Origin: Stercorarius parasiticus | Taxonomy: Eukaryota > Chordata > Aves > Charadriiformes > Stercorariidae | DNA: 64,000 nucleotides | NCBI GenBank assembly: GCA_013396915.1 | Contig: VWZL01000601.1 | Coordinates: forward strand, 478,525 to 542,524 | Reading direction: 5' to 3' | Shown here: positions 1 through 12,281 of the stretch, piece by piece | Layout of the letters: every line of letters begins with the position of its first letter | Numbering within the stretch: position 1 is the stretch's first letter | Translations under genes and position numbers: made by a program | Notes under the pieces: generated by a model | The model's input: only the letters and a program-made list of their open reading frames with translations | Told to the model about the DNA's origin: nothing | The model's database searches: none

Positions 1-756
1 TTTCATCTGGTGAACTGAATTGCCTATTTCACTAACGTGACTGCTTGCAATTTTCTGTCCCTTGTCTGAGATACTACTTGGCTTTCCTTGAAACTTAAAT
101 TGATGTTTTATGAAAAGCAAATGAGCTATGCTTCTTCTTTTGGTGGTTTTGTATAGCAGTTCACCTAGTTAATCATAAATCTACCAAGATATCTAAGAGC
201 TTTGCTAGCATCAATGGCATAAAGGAAATTCATTAGAAAACGCCCACTAATAAAATTGAAGTGCATGGAAAACCAGCTGAGCATGTCAGAGATTTAATTC
301 TATGATCTTATCAATTTCTTGTTTTTTATAATAAAATATCCAAAGTTTGGCAAATAGATCTAAATATTCTCATAATTATTTTGCCTTTGGTACATATTGT
401 TTTCAAGCAGCAATGGAACTCGTATTTCTGAGACACACAATTCTTTAGATGCTCATCGGAGTTAAGGTTATAAACACAGTTTTAGATAGATTTTGCAAAA
501 GAAAGTTATCAGTGTCTGTCTGCCTCTCCCACAGGATTTGAATAGTTGAATAGTTGTCAAGTAGTTACTACTACTTGAATAGTAACCTTAATAGCAGTAA
601 AGTTTGGCTAATATTTTTAAATGTTCTCAACAAAATTATTTTGGTGAGGTTGCACAGATTTTTTTGTCAAATATATATAATATCCTTCATGTTTCATGTA
701 ATGACTCTTAAATCCTAAGACTGATACTGGTAATCAATTCTTAATCAGTCTCAAGA
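1..756. other. AT-rich spacer, no gene seen
   Basis: No coding frame or repeat family is recognisable here. The only local structure is a small hairpin at 557-578, with 9-bp arms around the loop TACT. Confidence 0.6.
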
Positions 757-1592
757 TCGCTGGCCCTTGTCCTCATGGGGGACTTCAACCTACCAGATAT
801 CAGCTGGGAACACAACACAGCTGAGAGGGAGCAGTCTAGGAGGTTCCTGGAGCCTGTTGGGGATAACTTCCTGACACAACTGGTGAGGGAGCCAACCAGG
901 GTAGGTGCCCTACTGGATCTGTTTTTTGTGAACAGAAGGACGTATGGGGGATGTGGCGGTTGGAGGCGTCTTGGGCATAGTGACCATGAAATGCTAGAGT
1001 TTTCGGTTCTTGGAGAAGCAAGGAGGAGGGTCAGCAGAACTGCCACCGTGGACTTCCAGAGGGCAGACTTGATGTTTTCGGGAGCCTGCTTGACAGAGTC
1101 CCTTGGGAGGCAGTCCTGAAGGGCAAAGGAGTCCAGGAATGCTGGATGTTTTTCAAGAAGGAAGTCTTTAAGGTGCAGGAGCAGGCTGTCCCCATGTACC
1201 GAAAAGCGAGCTGTTGAGGAAAAAGACCGACCTGGCTGAACAGAGAGATACGGTTGCAACTCAGGGGAAAAAAGGAGAGTTTATGGCATTTGGAAGAAGG
1301 GGCAGGCCACTCATGAAGACTACAAAGATGTTGTGAGCCTATACAGGGAGAAAATTAGAAGGGCCAAAGCCCAACTGGAACTTAACCTGGCTTTGGATCT
1401 TAAGGACAATTTAAAAAGTTTCTACGAATACTTTAGTAATAAAAGGAGGACTAAGGAGAATCTCCATCCTTTATTAGATGGGGACGGAAACAGAGTGACC
1501 AAGGATGAGGAAAAGACTTACTGCCGCCTTTGCCTCGGTCTGTAGTAGCAGGACTAGTTGTTCCCTGAGTACCCAGACCCCTGAGGTAGTAG
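757..1592 (+). mobile_element. CR1 LINE fragment, endonuclease to EN-RT linker, both ends missing
   Basis: A non-LTR retrotransposon piece covering the middle-left part of CR1 ORF2. It begins just before the GDFNLPDISW endonuclease motif and ends in the linker ahead of the reverse transcriptase. The RT, the C-terminal part and the 3' tail with ATTCTATG repeats are absent. New CR1 insertions normally lose their 5' end, so loss of the 3' end suggests a later deletion or rearrangement. The boundaries are estimated from where CR1-like coding sequence fades and are good to about 20 bp. Confidence 0.85.
775..1592 (+). pseudogene. CR1 ORF2 remnant: APE-type endonuclease and linker
   Basis: The intact protein nicks target DNA to start target-primed reverse transcription. 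The first open segment, 775-1119, holds the GDFN motif near its start and an SDHEML motif near residue 70. These are the metal-binding/catalytic landmarks of AP-endonuclease-like domains in LINEs. A frame change near 1115 interrupts it, and the same protein continues in another frame with an in-frame stop near 1213. It is clear again at 1333-1545, a basic linker rich in Lys/Arg with an LNLALDLK segment. Another 1-bp shift near 1515 moves the remaining linker codons (to about 1592) into a third frame. Several frameshifts and a stop make it dead. Open frames on the opposite strand here are shadows. Confidence 0.85.
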
Positions 1593-3330
1593 CTTACTAA
1601 GAACATGAATGTGCTGGAAACACAGGAACTTCTTTTTTGTTAGTGTTCCGGTTAAGCAATTAATTTCTTTTTCCAGACTTATAAAGTGTAGTGCCTCATA
1701 GAAATAAGTAAATATAATCTATTTTTTATTTTAAATCTTAAAAAGAATGAGTAATTCAGTTAATGAAGGTTGATTATTTTGTTTTCATCTTGATTTTATA
1801 TCATTCTGGTTTATGAGATAACAGTGCTAATGCTTAAAATAGTCTGCTTACCAGCATAGAGATAAGTGATTAAAAATACGGTAATAATTTTCTCCAAATG
1901 TTACCTATCTGGGTCTTTTAAATACAAGCAAGCTATTTGCAGTCACTTGTGAATGATGATGTGACCTGGATGGTTTTGTACTATTTCACACATACATCAG
2001 AAGGATTTCTATCCAAGTTTCAGAAACAGATGAGTTTGAGGCAAGTCTTCCACAAGGGGGCTCAATATTTCAAACTCGGCCTTGCCAATTCTCATTTGAC
2101 AAACCGCCCAGCAGAGACTAATGCCACAGAATTAGCAGGATCTTAGTAAAACTATTTTTATTAACATTGTGAGTCTTCCACAGTATTGCTTAGGTATGTC
2201 CATATAGCATTTTTGACTCTATGTTTATTCACTGGTGATAGTATGTATTGAACTAATATTGTTTCTAAATTGTTTGTTTACATCGCAATACAAAAAAAAC
2301 TAGGGACACTTTTAATAAGAGCTCAAAACCATCTGTAGTTGCCATTCTCAGATATAACACGAATACATTCCGTCACGTCTGTAGATAAAACCTGTATATA
2401 GCTCAGAGAATTTTATGGTTTCACAGGGTGTAAGCTTCAAAAAATACCATAATCGGTGCTTTCCATTTTGTTCATTCATTTAATATTGTTATGCTTCTAA
2501 AACCACTTTAAATTTGAAAACAAAAAACCTGCTCCTTCATCATGTAAGCATTGAAAAGCATACTTTAAAACAGTCTTTTTGAATTGACTGCTTCATTCTC
2601 AAATTCATTGTCATTATCTAGAAAATGCTAAATTTCTTGAATTGCCACTAGAAATAAAATGGCAAGTAAAGTGTATCCAGTTTGGATTTTTTTACTGAGA
2701 GATAAAACACAAATGACAGTGTAATAATTTCAATTTGTTTAGCTTCCCTATGATTACTGAAAAGGTGCAAGTCGTGTGGGTGGCTTCTTAAACCCACTTG
2801 CTGCAGCATATTACTATTAAGCCAAGAGAGCTGCTCCTCATTTACTGTAACGTAATGGGAGGCAGAATCATACCTCTAACATGTTCTGGCTGTGCAGAAG
2901 TGAATGTAAGTAATATTTTTTCAGCTTCTTATGGCTTAGAATATTTGCAGGAACAAAAAAAAAAAGAAAGGAATTATCCTTCGGCCCTTAGATGCTCTTG
3001 TCAGAACTGAGAAGTGCAGAAACATCTGAAAATGAAAAATGATGGAATGGAAGAGTAAGCTAAATTGTTTTCAAGACTAAAAAGTAATAATCTAAAAAAA
3101 AAAAAGCTCTAAAACTCTGCTTCACTTTTGTAAAAAAAACTAAAGTTACTTTTATTTTATTTAATTTCTTCTTCCTTTTAAACTTCTTTGAAAAATGAAA
3201 ATATGTTGAAAGTCTTCCTTGTTTCTGATCAAAGCAGGGAATAGCCTGTCTTAATAAGAGTTAAATTTTAAAAAATGTAAGATGAAATTTATGTGCCAGC
3301 AACTAAAGTGGGAACCGTATGTCATATAAT
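1593..3330. other. AT-rich spacer, no gene seen
   Basis: Non-coding, with scattered A-tracts (for example near 2955 and 3095). The short open frames at 1937-2146 and 2798-3010 show no recognisable domain and are the length expected by chance. Confidence 0.55.
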
Positions 3331-3728
3331 CTACCTGTCTGTGGTGCCAGTAATGGCAGTGAGTGTGGATATGTACGTCAATGTGTGATTATGGCCAGAC
3401 TTGCTGTCAAGCAGAAGTAGGTGGTTTGGGAGGACACACAACTGTAGCTGGTTACTGAGTTCGTTACCAGAGCAATCAGTAGTGTCAAATGAGAGGCCCT
3501 TTTGGATGTGTATCTCTGGAGGAAGGTGGTGTGTGTCCGTAAGTAAAGTCATCTGTACCAGCAGATGGACTGGGGCTGCCCAGGTGCCAGCAGCCAGGGA
3601 ATCTGAGGATCCAGGGCCCATTACTGGATGGACTGTGTGTCTAAGTCCAGCTACTCGAGAGATGAATTGCATATATGTATACATTTCCCATTGACAGACC
3701 TTTATCCTGAGGAGCTAGAGAGGGGAAC
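3331..3728. repeat. Unclassified block, possibly old repeat sequence
   Basis: Higher in GC than its surroundings and directly abutting a CR1 3' end. Its texture (GTG-rich left part, then a CAGGTGCCAGCAGCCAGGG motif and AATTGCATATATGTATACA) resembles dispersed avian repeats I have seen, but I cannot name the family. Overlapping 97- and 117-codon frames on opposite strands (3401-3694 + and 3331-3684 -) show no domain. It could be an LTR piece, a CR1 5'UTR piece or unique sequence. Confidence 0.3.
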
Positions 3729-3734
3729 AGGGTG

Positions 3735-4006
3735 ATAGAACAAGAGGGAATGGCTTCAAGCTGCACCAGGGTAGGTTTAGACTGGACATTAGGAAAAAAT
3801 TCTTCACAGAAAGAGTGGTCAGACCCTGGAATAGGCTGCCCAGGGAGGTGGTGGGTGGAGTCACCATCCCTGAATATGTTTAGGAGTTGTTTAGATGTGG
3901 TGTTAGAGGATACGGTGTAGGGGAAAACTTTGTAGGGTGGGGTTGATGGTTGGACTCGATGATCCCAACGGTCTTTTCCAACCTAAATGATTCTATGATT
4001 CTATGA
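3735..4006 (+). mobile_element. CR1 3' end, 5'-truncated
   Basis: The last codons of CR1 ORF2 (the region encoding [19 protein letters not shown] residues, here diverged) are followed by the 3'UTR (GGTTGGACTCGATGATCCCA) and the tail ATTCTATGATTCTATGA at about 3989-4005. Many small changes imply an old copy. Short frames at 3732-3920 (+) and 3880-4089 (-) are by-products. Confidence 0.9.
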
Positions 4007-6734
4007 GGCCGTTGGTCTTGCTTGTCTTTGTACGAGTGTTTAATGTTTTTATCTACGTTGGTCTGTGTGTATACATATATTGTTTTCACAACCTGAAGAG
4101 TTTATCCAAGAGGCTCCCTTTTAGATAAAAATTAAGTCCTTTTATATCATAAAGACCTAAGAGGGCATAGGACACCACCACTTCAAGCAGCCGAGAGATC
4201 TTAATTTCTATTTTTCACCTGTAACAGCCAATAGATGTTGTTTTCTGTTCTTTCAGACCAATTTTATTTTCGTAGACTGTTTCCACTCTTTCAAATGCTA
4301 AGATGCTGTCACAGTTTCTTGGTTTTGCACTTATCAATGGTATCTCAGGATGTCTATGGTTTCCAGGCACCCCAGCTGTACTTCAAAGAGGCCAGCTGCA
4401 CATTTCAGGGGAGTTTCTAGTTCACAAGCCTGGTTCCCAGGCTGGCAGGCATTTTCTTCTGTTTTCCCCCCTTCTAACCAGCCAGTGTTCTGGCTGCTAA
4501 CACCAACGGTATAAGTGAGTTTGTGTGTGTGCCTATTTGAAATCCAGGCTCAGCTTTGCAAGGGGCTGTGGCAGCCCTACTTCTATCAGGCTAACAGATG
4601 CAGCAACTGCTAAAAAGTTTATAGTCCTAGGGCTGGTTGACAGAAAAGTTGAGCAACGTAAAGGGCGTACCTAAAGCAGTGTACCTCTTTAAGATAGATA
4701 CATACCTTGGTGAGTTTCCAACAACAACAGGTCAGATCCGTTTCACAACTTGAAGGTGGGGATAGGAACAACCTGCTCATGTACAGATGAGTTTAATGAG
4801 AGAAAAGTTTTACTTTCCACTGAGGAAGAGGAGAGAGGTGACTATATGGGTTGGCTGCTGTCAGGATATAGGGCTGGTGCAGCCAACTTTAGAAGCCTGA
4901 GTTGGCTGGGAAAGAAGGGAATGATGGTAGAGCAGGTGCATAAGCACCCCGAAACTTCGTTTTCTTGGTGTTTAGTTGTATACAACCCTCTGTTAATCTC
5001 TTTATGTCCAGCAGTCTTCCTTCATGTTCTATCTTTCCAATCTATTTTGCAATTATTCTTACAGGATGATTGTATATTATCTCTAAGAAATACATGTTCT
5101 GATGAATAAAGAAATGAGAGTATGAGTGCTTAATAAGAGGCTACATTTTAGGTCTTATTTTAGTAGCATCATGTATGACTCTTCTCCACTGTTTATTAAC
5201 ATTTCATAAAAGTCCATTGTAGCATCTTCTTTTTAAATAGTGTTTGGCAGGGCTGCTGTGTGACTACTTCCTGTGCAGTTTAAGGCATAGAATATCTAAG
5301 AAAGCTTTATTCCCTGTAAATAAAGTCTAATTCTTGTAAATAAGTGAGAATTTAGGGGATGGATTTGTAATTGGATCACAACGACCATGTGTAATTCTAC
5401 TTTATTATTACTTAGTGCTTAAGTTGTCAAAATAATTATGCATCACAAAAAATCATCAATTTTAAACAAACGTAGCCCTCTTGTAGTGCTCCAGCAGCAC
5501 TTTTTCCGCAGTTTGCATGGAACTTGATGTGGATTTGAGGTCACATTATATTGCTGAGGGTTCAAGAGACCAGCATTTTATCCATCTGGGTCAATTTTTC
5601 AATAATGTGGTCAACAAAGGAAGAATGCCTTTCCACTTTTCTCTTGTACATTGCTTTGCCCTAGTTCACAAAGATTTTTACAGCATGAATGCAATCAGTG
5701 AAGTCTTCTGCTTGTTAGCACTATGTCTCACATGGACCTGCAGTGCACTGTTTCTTTCTTTTCTGGTCCTTTAAAAACCCTGCAGCCTTAGAAGCTGGTG
5801 TTCATGGAGTTGCTGCAGAGGCATCAGACAGAGGCCTCACTGGGGAGGGGGGAGCGAATAGTCTCTTGATTATTCCTTCTGAGCAATGGTAGAGAGGAAC
5901 TCAGAACTTTTTCTTAAAGCGTAGACCTGGGGTGAGGAGGAAGCCAGGTTCGGCAAAACAGAGAAAAAGTTCCATCCCTGTATGAAAGACTGGGGATAAA
6001 CTTAGGAAAAGTTCCATCACACAAATTGGGTTAGCTTGTAGCTATTTCTTAACTTAGTACTTTTTATTTTGATATGAAACTCAACACTGGCTTGGAGTCC
6101 TGTTGCAATGTGTTCAGTTCTAAGAGTCCCTGTTAATAACTTCCATGGGTTAAAACTTTCTTATCCAGATATTTGGGGCGTTTTCTTCTCTGTGTGTGCT
6201 GTAAGGATGTTGGAGAAGCTGTGTGCTACTTTGTTATGCCAAGCATCCACTTTCTAAATTTGTTTTGCAGATCAAATAGAGAAGGGAATTTGTTAAATGG
6301 AAAATGTGATAGATTTTTATCAGCAATGCTTCATTGCCACAAATGTTAATTTAGGATCCTGCATAACTTTGAGGTACCAGCAATTTAAGACTTAATTAAC
6401 ACAGGATTAGGCTGTATGATTTTTAACAATACTTAATTATCAACCAGTGATCAAAGTTATTTAACAAAATTTGCTATATTCAACACATAAACTTAGTTAA
6501 AGATTTGAAAAGGGTAAGGTTCACCTGAGACATAGGACAGATTTTCCTAAATCAAAGCACACACACAAACAGATGTAGACAATCTATATGATTATGATGT
6601 TTCTCTTTTTTTTTTTGCAACAAGTAGTAAATTATTGGTACCAAATGATCTCTGAAACCTCAAGAAATCAAATAATAGTTAATTACTCACTCTTTTCCTT
6701 CATCGGCATTTGTCAGCAGATGATCTCTGAATTT
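4007..6734. other. AT-rich spacer, no gene seen
   Basis: Nothing recognisable. Open frames at 4235-4500, 4750-5109 and 5517-5774 look random: no domain, no supporting splice context, and typical of AT-rich intergenic DNA. A T9 tract lies near 6608. Confidence 0.55.
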
Positions 6735-6810
6735 CTCGCAACATCTACGAGTAAAATCCTTGTGACATCTACACTTTAACATCCTCATGAAATCTACCCT
6801 GAGGGGCATC
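6735..6810 (+). repeat. Three imperfect copies of a ~25-bp unit
   Basis: Units begin at 6735 (CTCGCAACATCT), 6759 (CTTGTGACATCT) and 6784 (CTCATGAAATCT), a spacing of 24 and 25 bp, each sharing an ACATCTAC/AAATCTAC core. The array runs directly into a CR1 3' tail. Confidence 0.6.
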
Positions 6811-6881
6811 CCAACTCAGGGGGAGACACTGAGTCACAGCCTGCTTTAAGATCCCTTCTAACCCAAACCATTCTATGATAC
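6811..6881 (+). mobile_element. Short degenerate CR1 3' end
   Basis: The stretch AAGATCCCTTCTAACCCAAA followed by CCATTCTATGATA matches the last ~35 bases of CR1 (GATCCCTTCCAACCC...ATTCTATGATTCTATG), with decay in the terminal repeat. Only the tail is recognisable and the left boundary is uncertain. Confidence 0.65.
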
Positions 6882-9012
6882 ATTGGTCAAATTGACCAAA
6901 TCAATAAGAAAGACTGAGAAATTAGGAAAGCTGGTTAGCAAAATGAAATGCATCGAACAAATGAAGGACTAAAATAAGAATACAACAGGAAATCTGTTAC
7001 AATCTAAATGCACCAAAATATCTGGAATCCACATCTGCAGTAATGGTCAAATCTGGGTGGAAATGGGAAGTGGTTAAATGACACCTCACAAGGAGGTATA
7101 GGAGAAAGCAAAAGGCTTCATCTGGAAAACCAAAGGACGGGATAGTAAGGACAGCTGTACCCTCAAAGTCACAGAACATTCTGATAAAGGGGGGGTAGCC
7201 TAAAATTTACCTGAGTTAGGCTAGTAGACAAAAAATTTAAAAAACCAACCAAACAAAACAAAACAACTCATAGGAGGTGATCAAGAACTATAAATAAATA
7301 GAGGAGGAAAAGAAGGTAATGTGAAAAATTTGAGCTTGGCAGAATGCCAGCACAGTGTGCAAATGACATGGTGAGTCTGAGGCTTCACAGCACTTGTTAA
7401 ATGGCTAATCCTATGTGCCTGTCCCCAGGAATCCAGTCTTCAATGAGGTCCTAAGCTCTTTTTCCAGTTCATGATGAGAACCACAAGTTGTGTAGCTCCA
7501 CATAATGAGCAATCTTCATGGACTGTTGTTGCCTTTCATCTTGACTCTGACATCACATCCTAATTTATTGCCTGGCAGAGGCGTATTCCTTACTTTAAAA
7601 ATATAACTGGAGACAGGTAGTTTTGTCCCCAGTAACTCACGAATCAAGCTTCTATCTACATTATGGGAATATGATCCCAAAGTGCCCTCAGTTTTCCACG
7701 TTGTCTTGCTATCTCAGGATGCCATAATCACCACATTATAGATTGCTCTGGGGTCACACTTTCTTCACTTCAGCCAGGAAGGTATGCAAATTTACGAAAG
7801 AAAAATCAAGGATCATTGATCCAGAGAAAGATAGCACAGATGCACAGTAGTGATTAGGAAACTACTTGTGAGTAGGAGACCTGAGTCCTACTCCTTGCTC
7901 TGAAGACTGTTTACAAGCACAAGGACAAGTAGTAAAGCCTGCTAGCAGGAGAAGAAAAAGAAATTCACCTACAAATGCATTATCTCAAGTTACTCAATGA
8001 CTGAAGGAATGAAGAGTTCTACCTGTACATATTTCTATTCTAAAATGTGCAAATAACTCTATCGAAAATATACATCCTTTGCATTCCCCACCCTAGCAAG
8101 GCAAAACATTGTAAAGAGCAAAGTGCCTGTGCAGTGGAATCGCCTTTCCACTACCACCTAAAATGCTACACGTACCATGTCCTCCATTTGCAAAACTGCA
8201 ATTTAATCTTACTTTTCCATTTGTCTTGGGATTTAATAAGAATCTAAGATTTAGTGATAAACATGTAATTAAAACACAAAAAAATGGTACAGAGAGACAA
8301 AGACGGTCATTACTATGAGCATGCAGATGTTTTCTGTTTATATTATAGCGTGAGCTGCCATCAGACACTCCTAATTACAGCTTGTACTCTGGTGTTCCTG
8401 CAATGCTGGCCATTAACCTTCAACTGAATCGTCAGTTTTTGCATAAGGTGCCTTGTCATCACAGCGCTCTATATTTATTTGCAAGTATCAATACATACCG
8501 CAAGAAAGGCCTTTTTAAACGTGGCATCCAGCACTTAGTCTTCAAAAAGAAAACAACAATAATTAAAGAGAAAAATCAGCCCTAAGCCATGCATAACTTA
8601 TTTAACTGTTTACAATAAGAAACAAAGCAAGAAAGTTTGTAATTGTAGCATCAGCAATAAAGAGCTTTTCAAGAATGCATTTTCGCAAAATGGAGAGAAA
8701 CACAAAGGAATTTGCAAGAGCCATTTAGCTATTTCAAAGGATGGGAAATTATAATGTACAATACGTTCAAGGCTATGCTTGAAAAAAGGAAAGGGAAAAC
8801 TATACTCCTAGTACAGTCCAGGAGTTCATTACTTAACAAGCAAGTACCACTAGCTTGACTAATTATTGATTAAGATTCACATTTTTTTTTCCTCTTGACT
8901 GAAAAGCAAAGTGGTATTAAGGCAGAGAATTCACTCAATTATGAGTAAAAGCATTTTTGAAAATCCTTTGTTCTTATTAATTCATATCAAATCAATTCAA
9001 TTCATATCAGCT
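6882..9012. other. Spacer; part may be a conserved non-coding element
   Basis: No gene is supported. The stretch from about 8320 to 8500 has low-redundancy sequence including TCCTAATTACAGC and a TAATTA-type core, reminiscent of vertebrate conserved non-coding elements, but this cannot be judged without alignment. Frames at 8047-8368 on both strands and at 8382-8585 have no recognisable domain. Confidence 0.4.
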
Positions 9013-10150
9013 AATCTAGTTCCAACCCCCCTGCCCTGGGCAGGGACACCTCCCACTAGACCAGGCTGCTCAAAGCCCCATCCAGCCTGGCTTTGAACAC
9101 CTCCAGGGATGGTGCAGCCACAGCTTCTCTGGGCAACCTGGGCCAGTGCCTCACCACCCTCATAGCAAAACATTTCTTCCCAATATCTAATCTAAATCTC
9201 CCCCCTTTCAGTTTAAAGCCATTACTCCTCATCCTATTGCTCCACTCCCTGATCGCTTTCCTGTAGTCCCCTTTAGGTACTGGAAGGGGCTCTAAGGTCT
9301 CCCCGGACCTTCTCTTCTCCAGGCTGAACAACCCCAACTCTCTCAGCCTGTCCTCACAGCAGAGGGGCTCCAGCCCTCTCAGCATCTTTGTGGTCCTTGT
9401 CTGGACTCACTCCAACAGGTCCATGTCCTTCTTATGTTGGAGGGTCCAGAGCTGGATGCAGTATTCCAGGTGGGGTCTCACCAGAGCGGAGTAGAGGGGC
9501 AGAATCACCTCCCTCGCCCTGCTGGCCATAATTCTTTTGATGCAGCCCAGGATGCGGTTGGCTTTCTGGGCTGCACGCGCACATTGATGGCTCATGTGGA
9601 GCTTCTCATCAAGCAACACCCCCAAGTCCTTCTCCTCAGGGCTGCTCTCAAGCCATTCCCTGACCAGCCTGTGTTTGTGTTTCGGATTGCCCTGACCCAC
9701 CTGCAGGACCTTGCACTTGGCCTTGTTGAACTTCATGAGGTTTGCACAGGCCCACCTCTCCAGCCTGTCCAGGTCCCTCTGGATGGCATCCCTTCCCTCC
9801 AGCATGTCGACCACTCCACACAACTTGGTGTCGTCGGCAAACTTGCCAAGGGTGCAATCAGTCCCAACATCCATGTCGCCAACAAAGATGTTAATAGTAC
9901 TGGTCCCAGTACTGACCCCTGAGGACAACCGCTCATCACTGCTCACTACTTGGACATTGAGCTGTTGACCACAACCCTTTGAGTGTGACTTGTGTACCTT
10001 CAGGTTGCTCAGCTGGTCTCAAGCCTTATCTTCTCCTACAGCGGGCAGTTCCTCATTCTCCTAGTCCTTACCTTGGCCTTCTGCGACTTGGGTGGTGTGG
10101 CTAGAGCCCTTTACAGGTGAAGACTGAGGCAAAAAGAACTTATAGATTTA
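9013..10150 (-). mobile_element. CR1 LINE copy with internal ~0.5 kb deletion
   Basis: On the minus strand, read from high to low coordinates, it starts in the EN-RT linker (10150-9991) and jumps to the middle of the RT at about 9990. It then runs to the 3'UTR, ending near CTAGTTCCAACC at 9013-9026. The terminal ATTCTATG repeats and some 40 bp before them are missing. The two parts can be aligned to the CR1 copy at 28346-30085 in this window: 9991-10150 corresponds to the reverse complement of about 28800-28945, and the sequence below 9990 corresponds to about 30040 onward. A junction near 9990 therefore marks a lost RT segment. Confidence 0.88.
9056..9990 (-). pseudogene. CR1 ORF2 remnant: RT palm/thumb and C-terminus
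   Basis: Encodes the second half of the CR1 reverse transcriptase, the enzyme that copies LINE RNA at the nicked target. The 9407-9946 frame carries the FADD box (catalytic aspartates of RT motif C) near residue 37, then the [12 protein letters not shown] and [14 protein letters not shown] segments. A single in-frame stop at 9407-9409 (TGA on the minus strand, where other copies have an Arg codon) splits it from the C-terminal part at 9056-9385. That part is in the same frame and ends in the FRLDIGKK...PRLPREAV...[13 protein letters not shown] region. Upstream, the [13 protein letters not shown] motif (RT motif B region) sits in another frame at 9733-9939, so a frameshift lies near 9900. Not functional. 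Confidence 0.87.
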
Positions 10151-12281
10151 TATAATATTGAATATTCTTTCAATCTGTTCGTCCAAGTCTTTCAAGTTTG
10201 ACATAAAGGTCAGAGCATGACTAATACTTCTGAAATACTAGGTAGAAAATAAGACAAGTAGACTAGTTGTTACACGGATGTTTATATCTACCTGTCCATC
10301 TCAGGGGTGATTAGATGTTCCTAGAACCCAGCAATGATTCCAACTTGAAGCACAGTTTGACTCAATGAGGACGCAGTTCCGTGTGAAGATTCAAGTCATT
10401 TCACAACCTACTATGTATTTGTACGTAAAACAGTTTATCAAAAAACATGACAAGCAAACCCAGGACATCAGTTAAGACTGCTTCTCCTTACCTATAAATG
10501 CAGTCACTTCTAAGATGCAAATTAATTAACAGTTGAAGACAGGAACCACATAAATTGATTTCAGACTGCAATAGAAATCTGTCAGGTGAAATGCAGTTGT
10601 CAGAACTGACACTTAGACATGCCGCTCGTTTGACTGTTCTTTCCGAGCTGTAACAACAGGATTTCTAGAATAAAAGGATCCGAAGCCCTGATGCAAACAA
10701 TCAGCACTTCACTGGACAGTTTATGCAGAAGATATCACAGAGTAATTTCTTCATGTGCTGGTATACCGGCTGACATTAGGGTGCCAAATCACCACCACCT
10801 CTCCATGAGCGTCAAGAACTGACTCAGCCTATGCAGTTTAGACTAAGGGATGGGATGAATGCACTGGACACGTTGACTCCAGGTTAACTGTGCACGGATG
10901 CCTACTGCATTAGATTCTTTCCCAAAACAATGACTGAAACTGCAAAGGACTGTTGAAAATGTGCCCCTCAATGTTTTGCCCAAAATAAAACATTTAAGAA
11001 TTATATTTTTCTCTCTTAGATCTTTTTCTGATACTTTAACCACAAAGTCAGTCTCTCAAATATTTTTTCTCAGTTGCTGTATTTTTAGCATGGAAATTTT
11101 AAAGGGCTGGTCAGTGTCCACAGGCAGGAGGTGCAAAATGAATTTCTAATGGGGATTTGAACTATTAAGGCAGCATCTCGACAAACTCAGCTTCTTTTCA
11201 GTACCCACAATGTTACCGCAATTTTTGCGGTTCAAGACTGCCTTCACTAAATGATCAACTGAAACTTGTGAGAACACTGACTCTCCATTACTGTGGCTAC
11301 AAATCGGTAAACATTTTAATAATAAGAAAAAAACCTGTATTAACTATCTTGAGCATACTCCTAATTGCGTAATTACTGTATTTCAGTTTTTAAAAAAAAA
11401 TCATAGGCAGACATATTTTCTACTCAAATAAAGTAGGAATTTTACCTGTTGCTTTGTGAAGAGCGAATGCACCAAACCCAAGAGCTTATCTGCAAAATAT
11501 TGTAGGGTCAGTTTAGAAATCATAGCAGTTTACAAACGGCTGTATTTTGAAGCGATGTATTAGCAAAATAATTCTCCTTACTTTTCCACCTTGTTAGATG
11601 CAGCTATGTATACAGATATTTCTCCTAATGTCTGTATCAGAAGCAGTGTAAAATATAAAACCAGCATATGTGATAGTGTGGTCACTAGCTTTGTGGTAAT
11701 GTTGCTATATGGCTTTTGATATCCAGCTAGCAAGGAACTTTGGAGGTGTTCCATATGGTGATTTTTATATTATTTTTTAGTAACTCTGTCTGCATTAATT
11801 TGGAAAAACAGCAAAAGTAGTATAAAGTTGTCTTGAGGGTGTGTCTGCCACAAATTGCTCTGAGATTTGAATGTTTTGAATGCTGGCCAGACCCATGCTT
11901 GCTTTGGAAACTACCATTCTTTTGAGAAGACAAAGCACGTGGTAACCTGTCCCTTTAACTGAGTATAGGTACATGGGAAATTGCAAATATTAACTAGTAT
12001 TAGTAATAACAATACGAAGATTTTGTCATATTACAACGTGATTTAAAGTTCTTAGGGACCAGAACTCTAATATTCTGGCTGCCAATACACATCAAGCTGA
12101 ATCTGACATTTCTTCCCAGCCTTTATTACATGAGCTAGTCAGGTTAGGCTCGCTACAGTGCATACTGAACTGGCAACAGTTGGTAAAGGCGCCCAAGGAA
12201 TAAAGTATTAACTGTGACATATATAGAAGGACCATAAAAGAAAGAGGCTCCCTAGGAAAAGAGACGAAAACCATCTCCTGC
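10151..12281. other. Spacer, no gene seen
   Basis: AT-rich with no recognisable element. Frames of 60-80 codons at 10843-11149, 11727-11986 and 12092-12331 are unremarkable; the last runs into the LTR that begins at 12282. Confidence 0.55.

Noticed and set aside
741..1259. 172-codon minus-strand frame
   Set aside because: Antisense shadow of the CR1 endonuclease on the plus strand.
9434..9922. 162-codon plus-strand frame and its equivalents at 58507-59116
   Set aside because: Antisense of CR1 RT, open only because of low stop density in that GC-rich element; the same shadow recurs in both CR1 copies.
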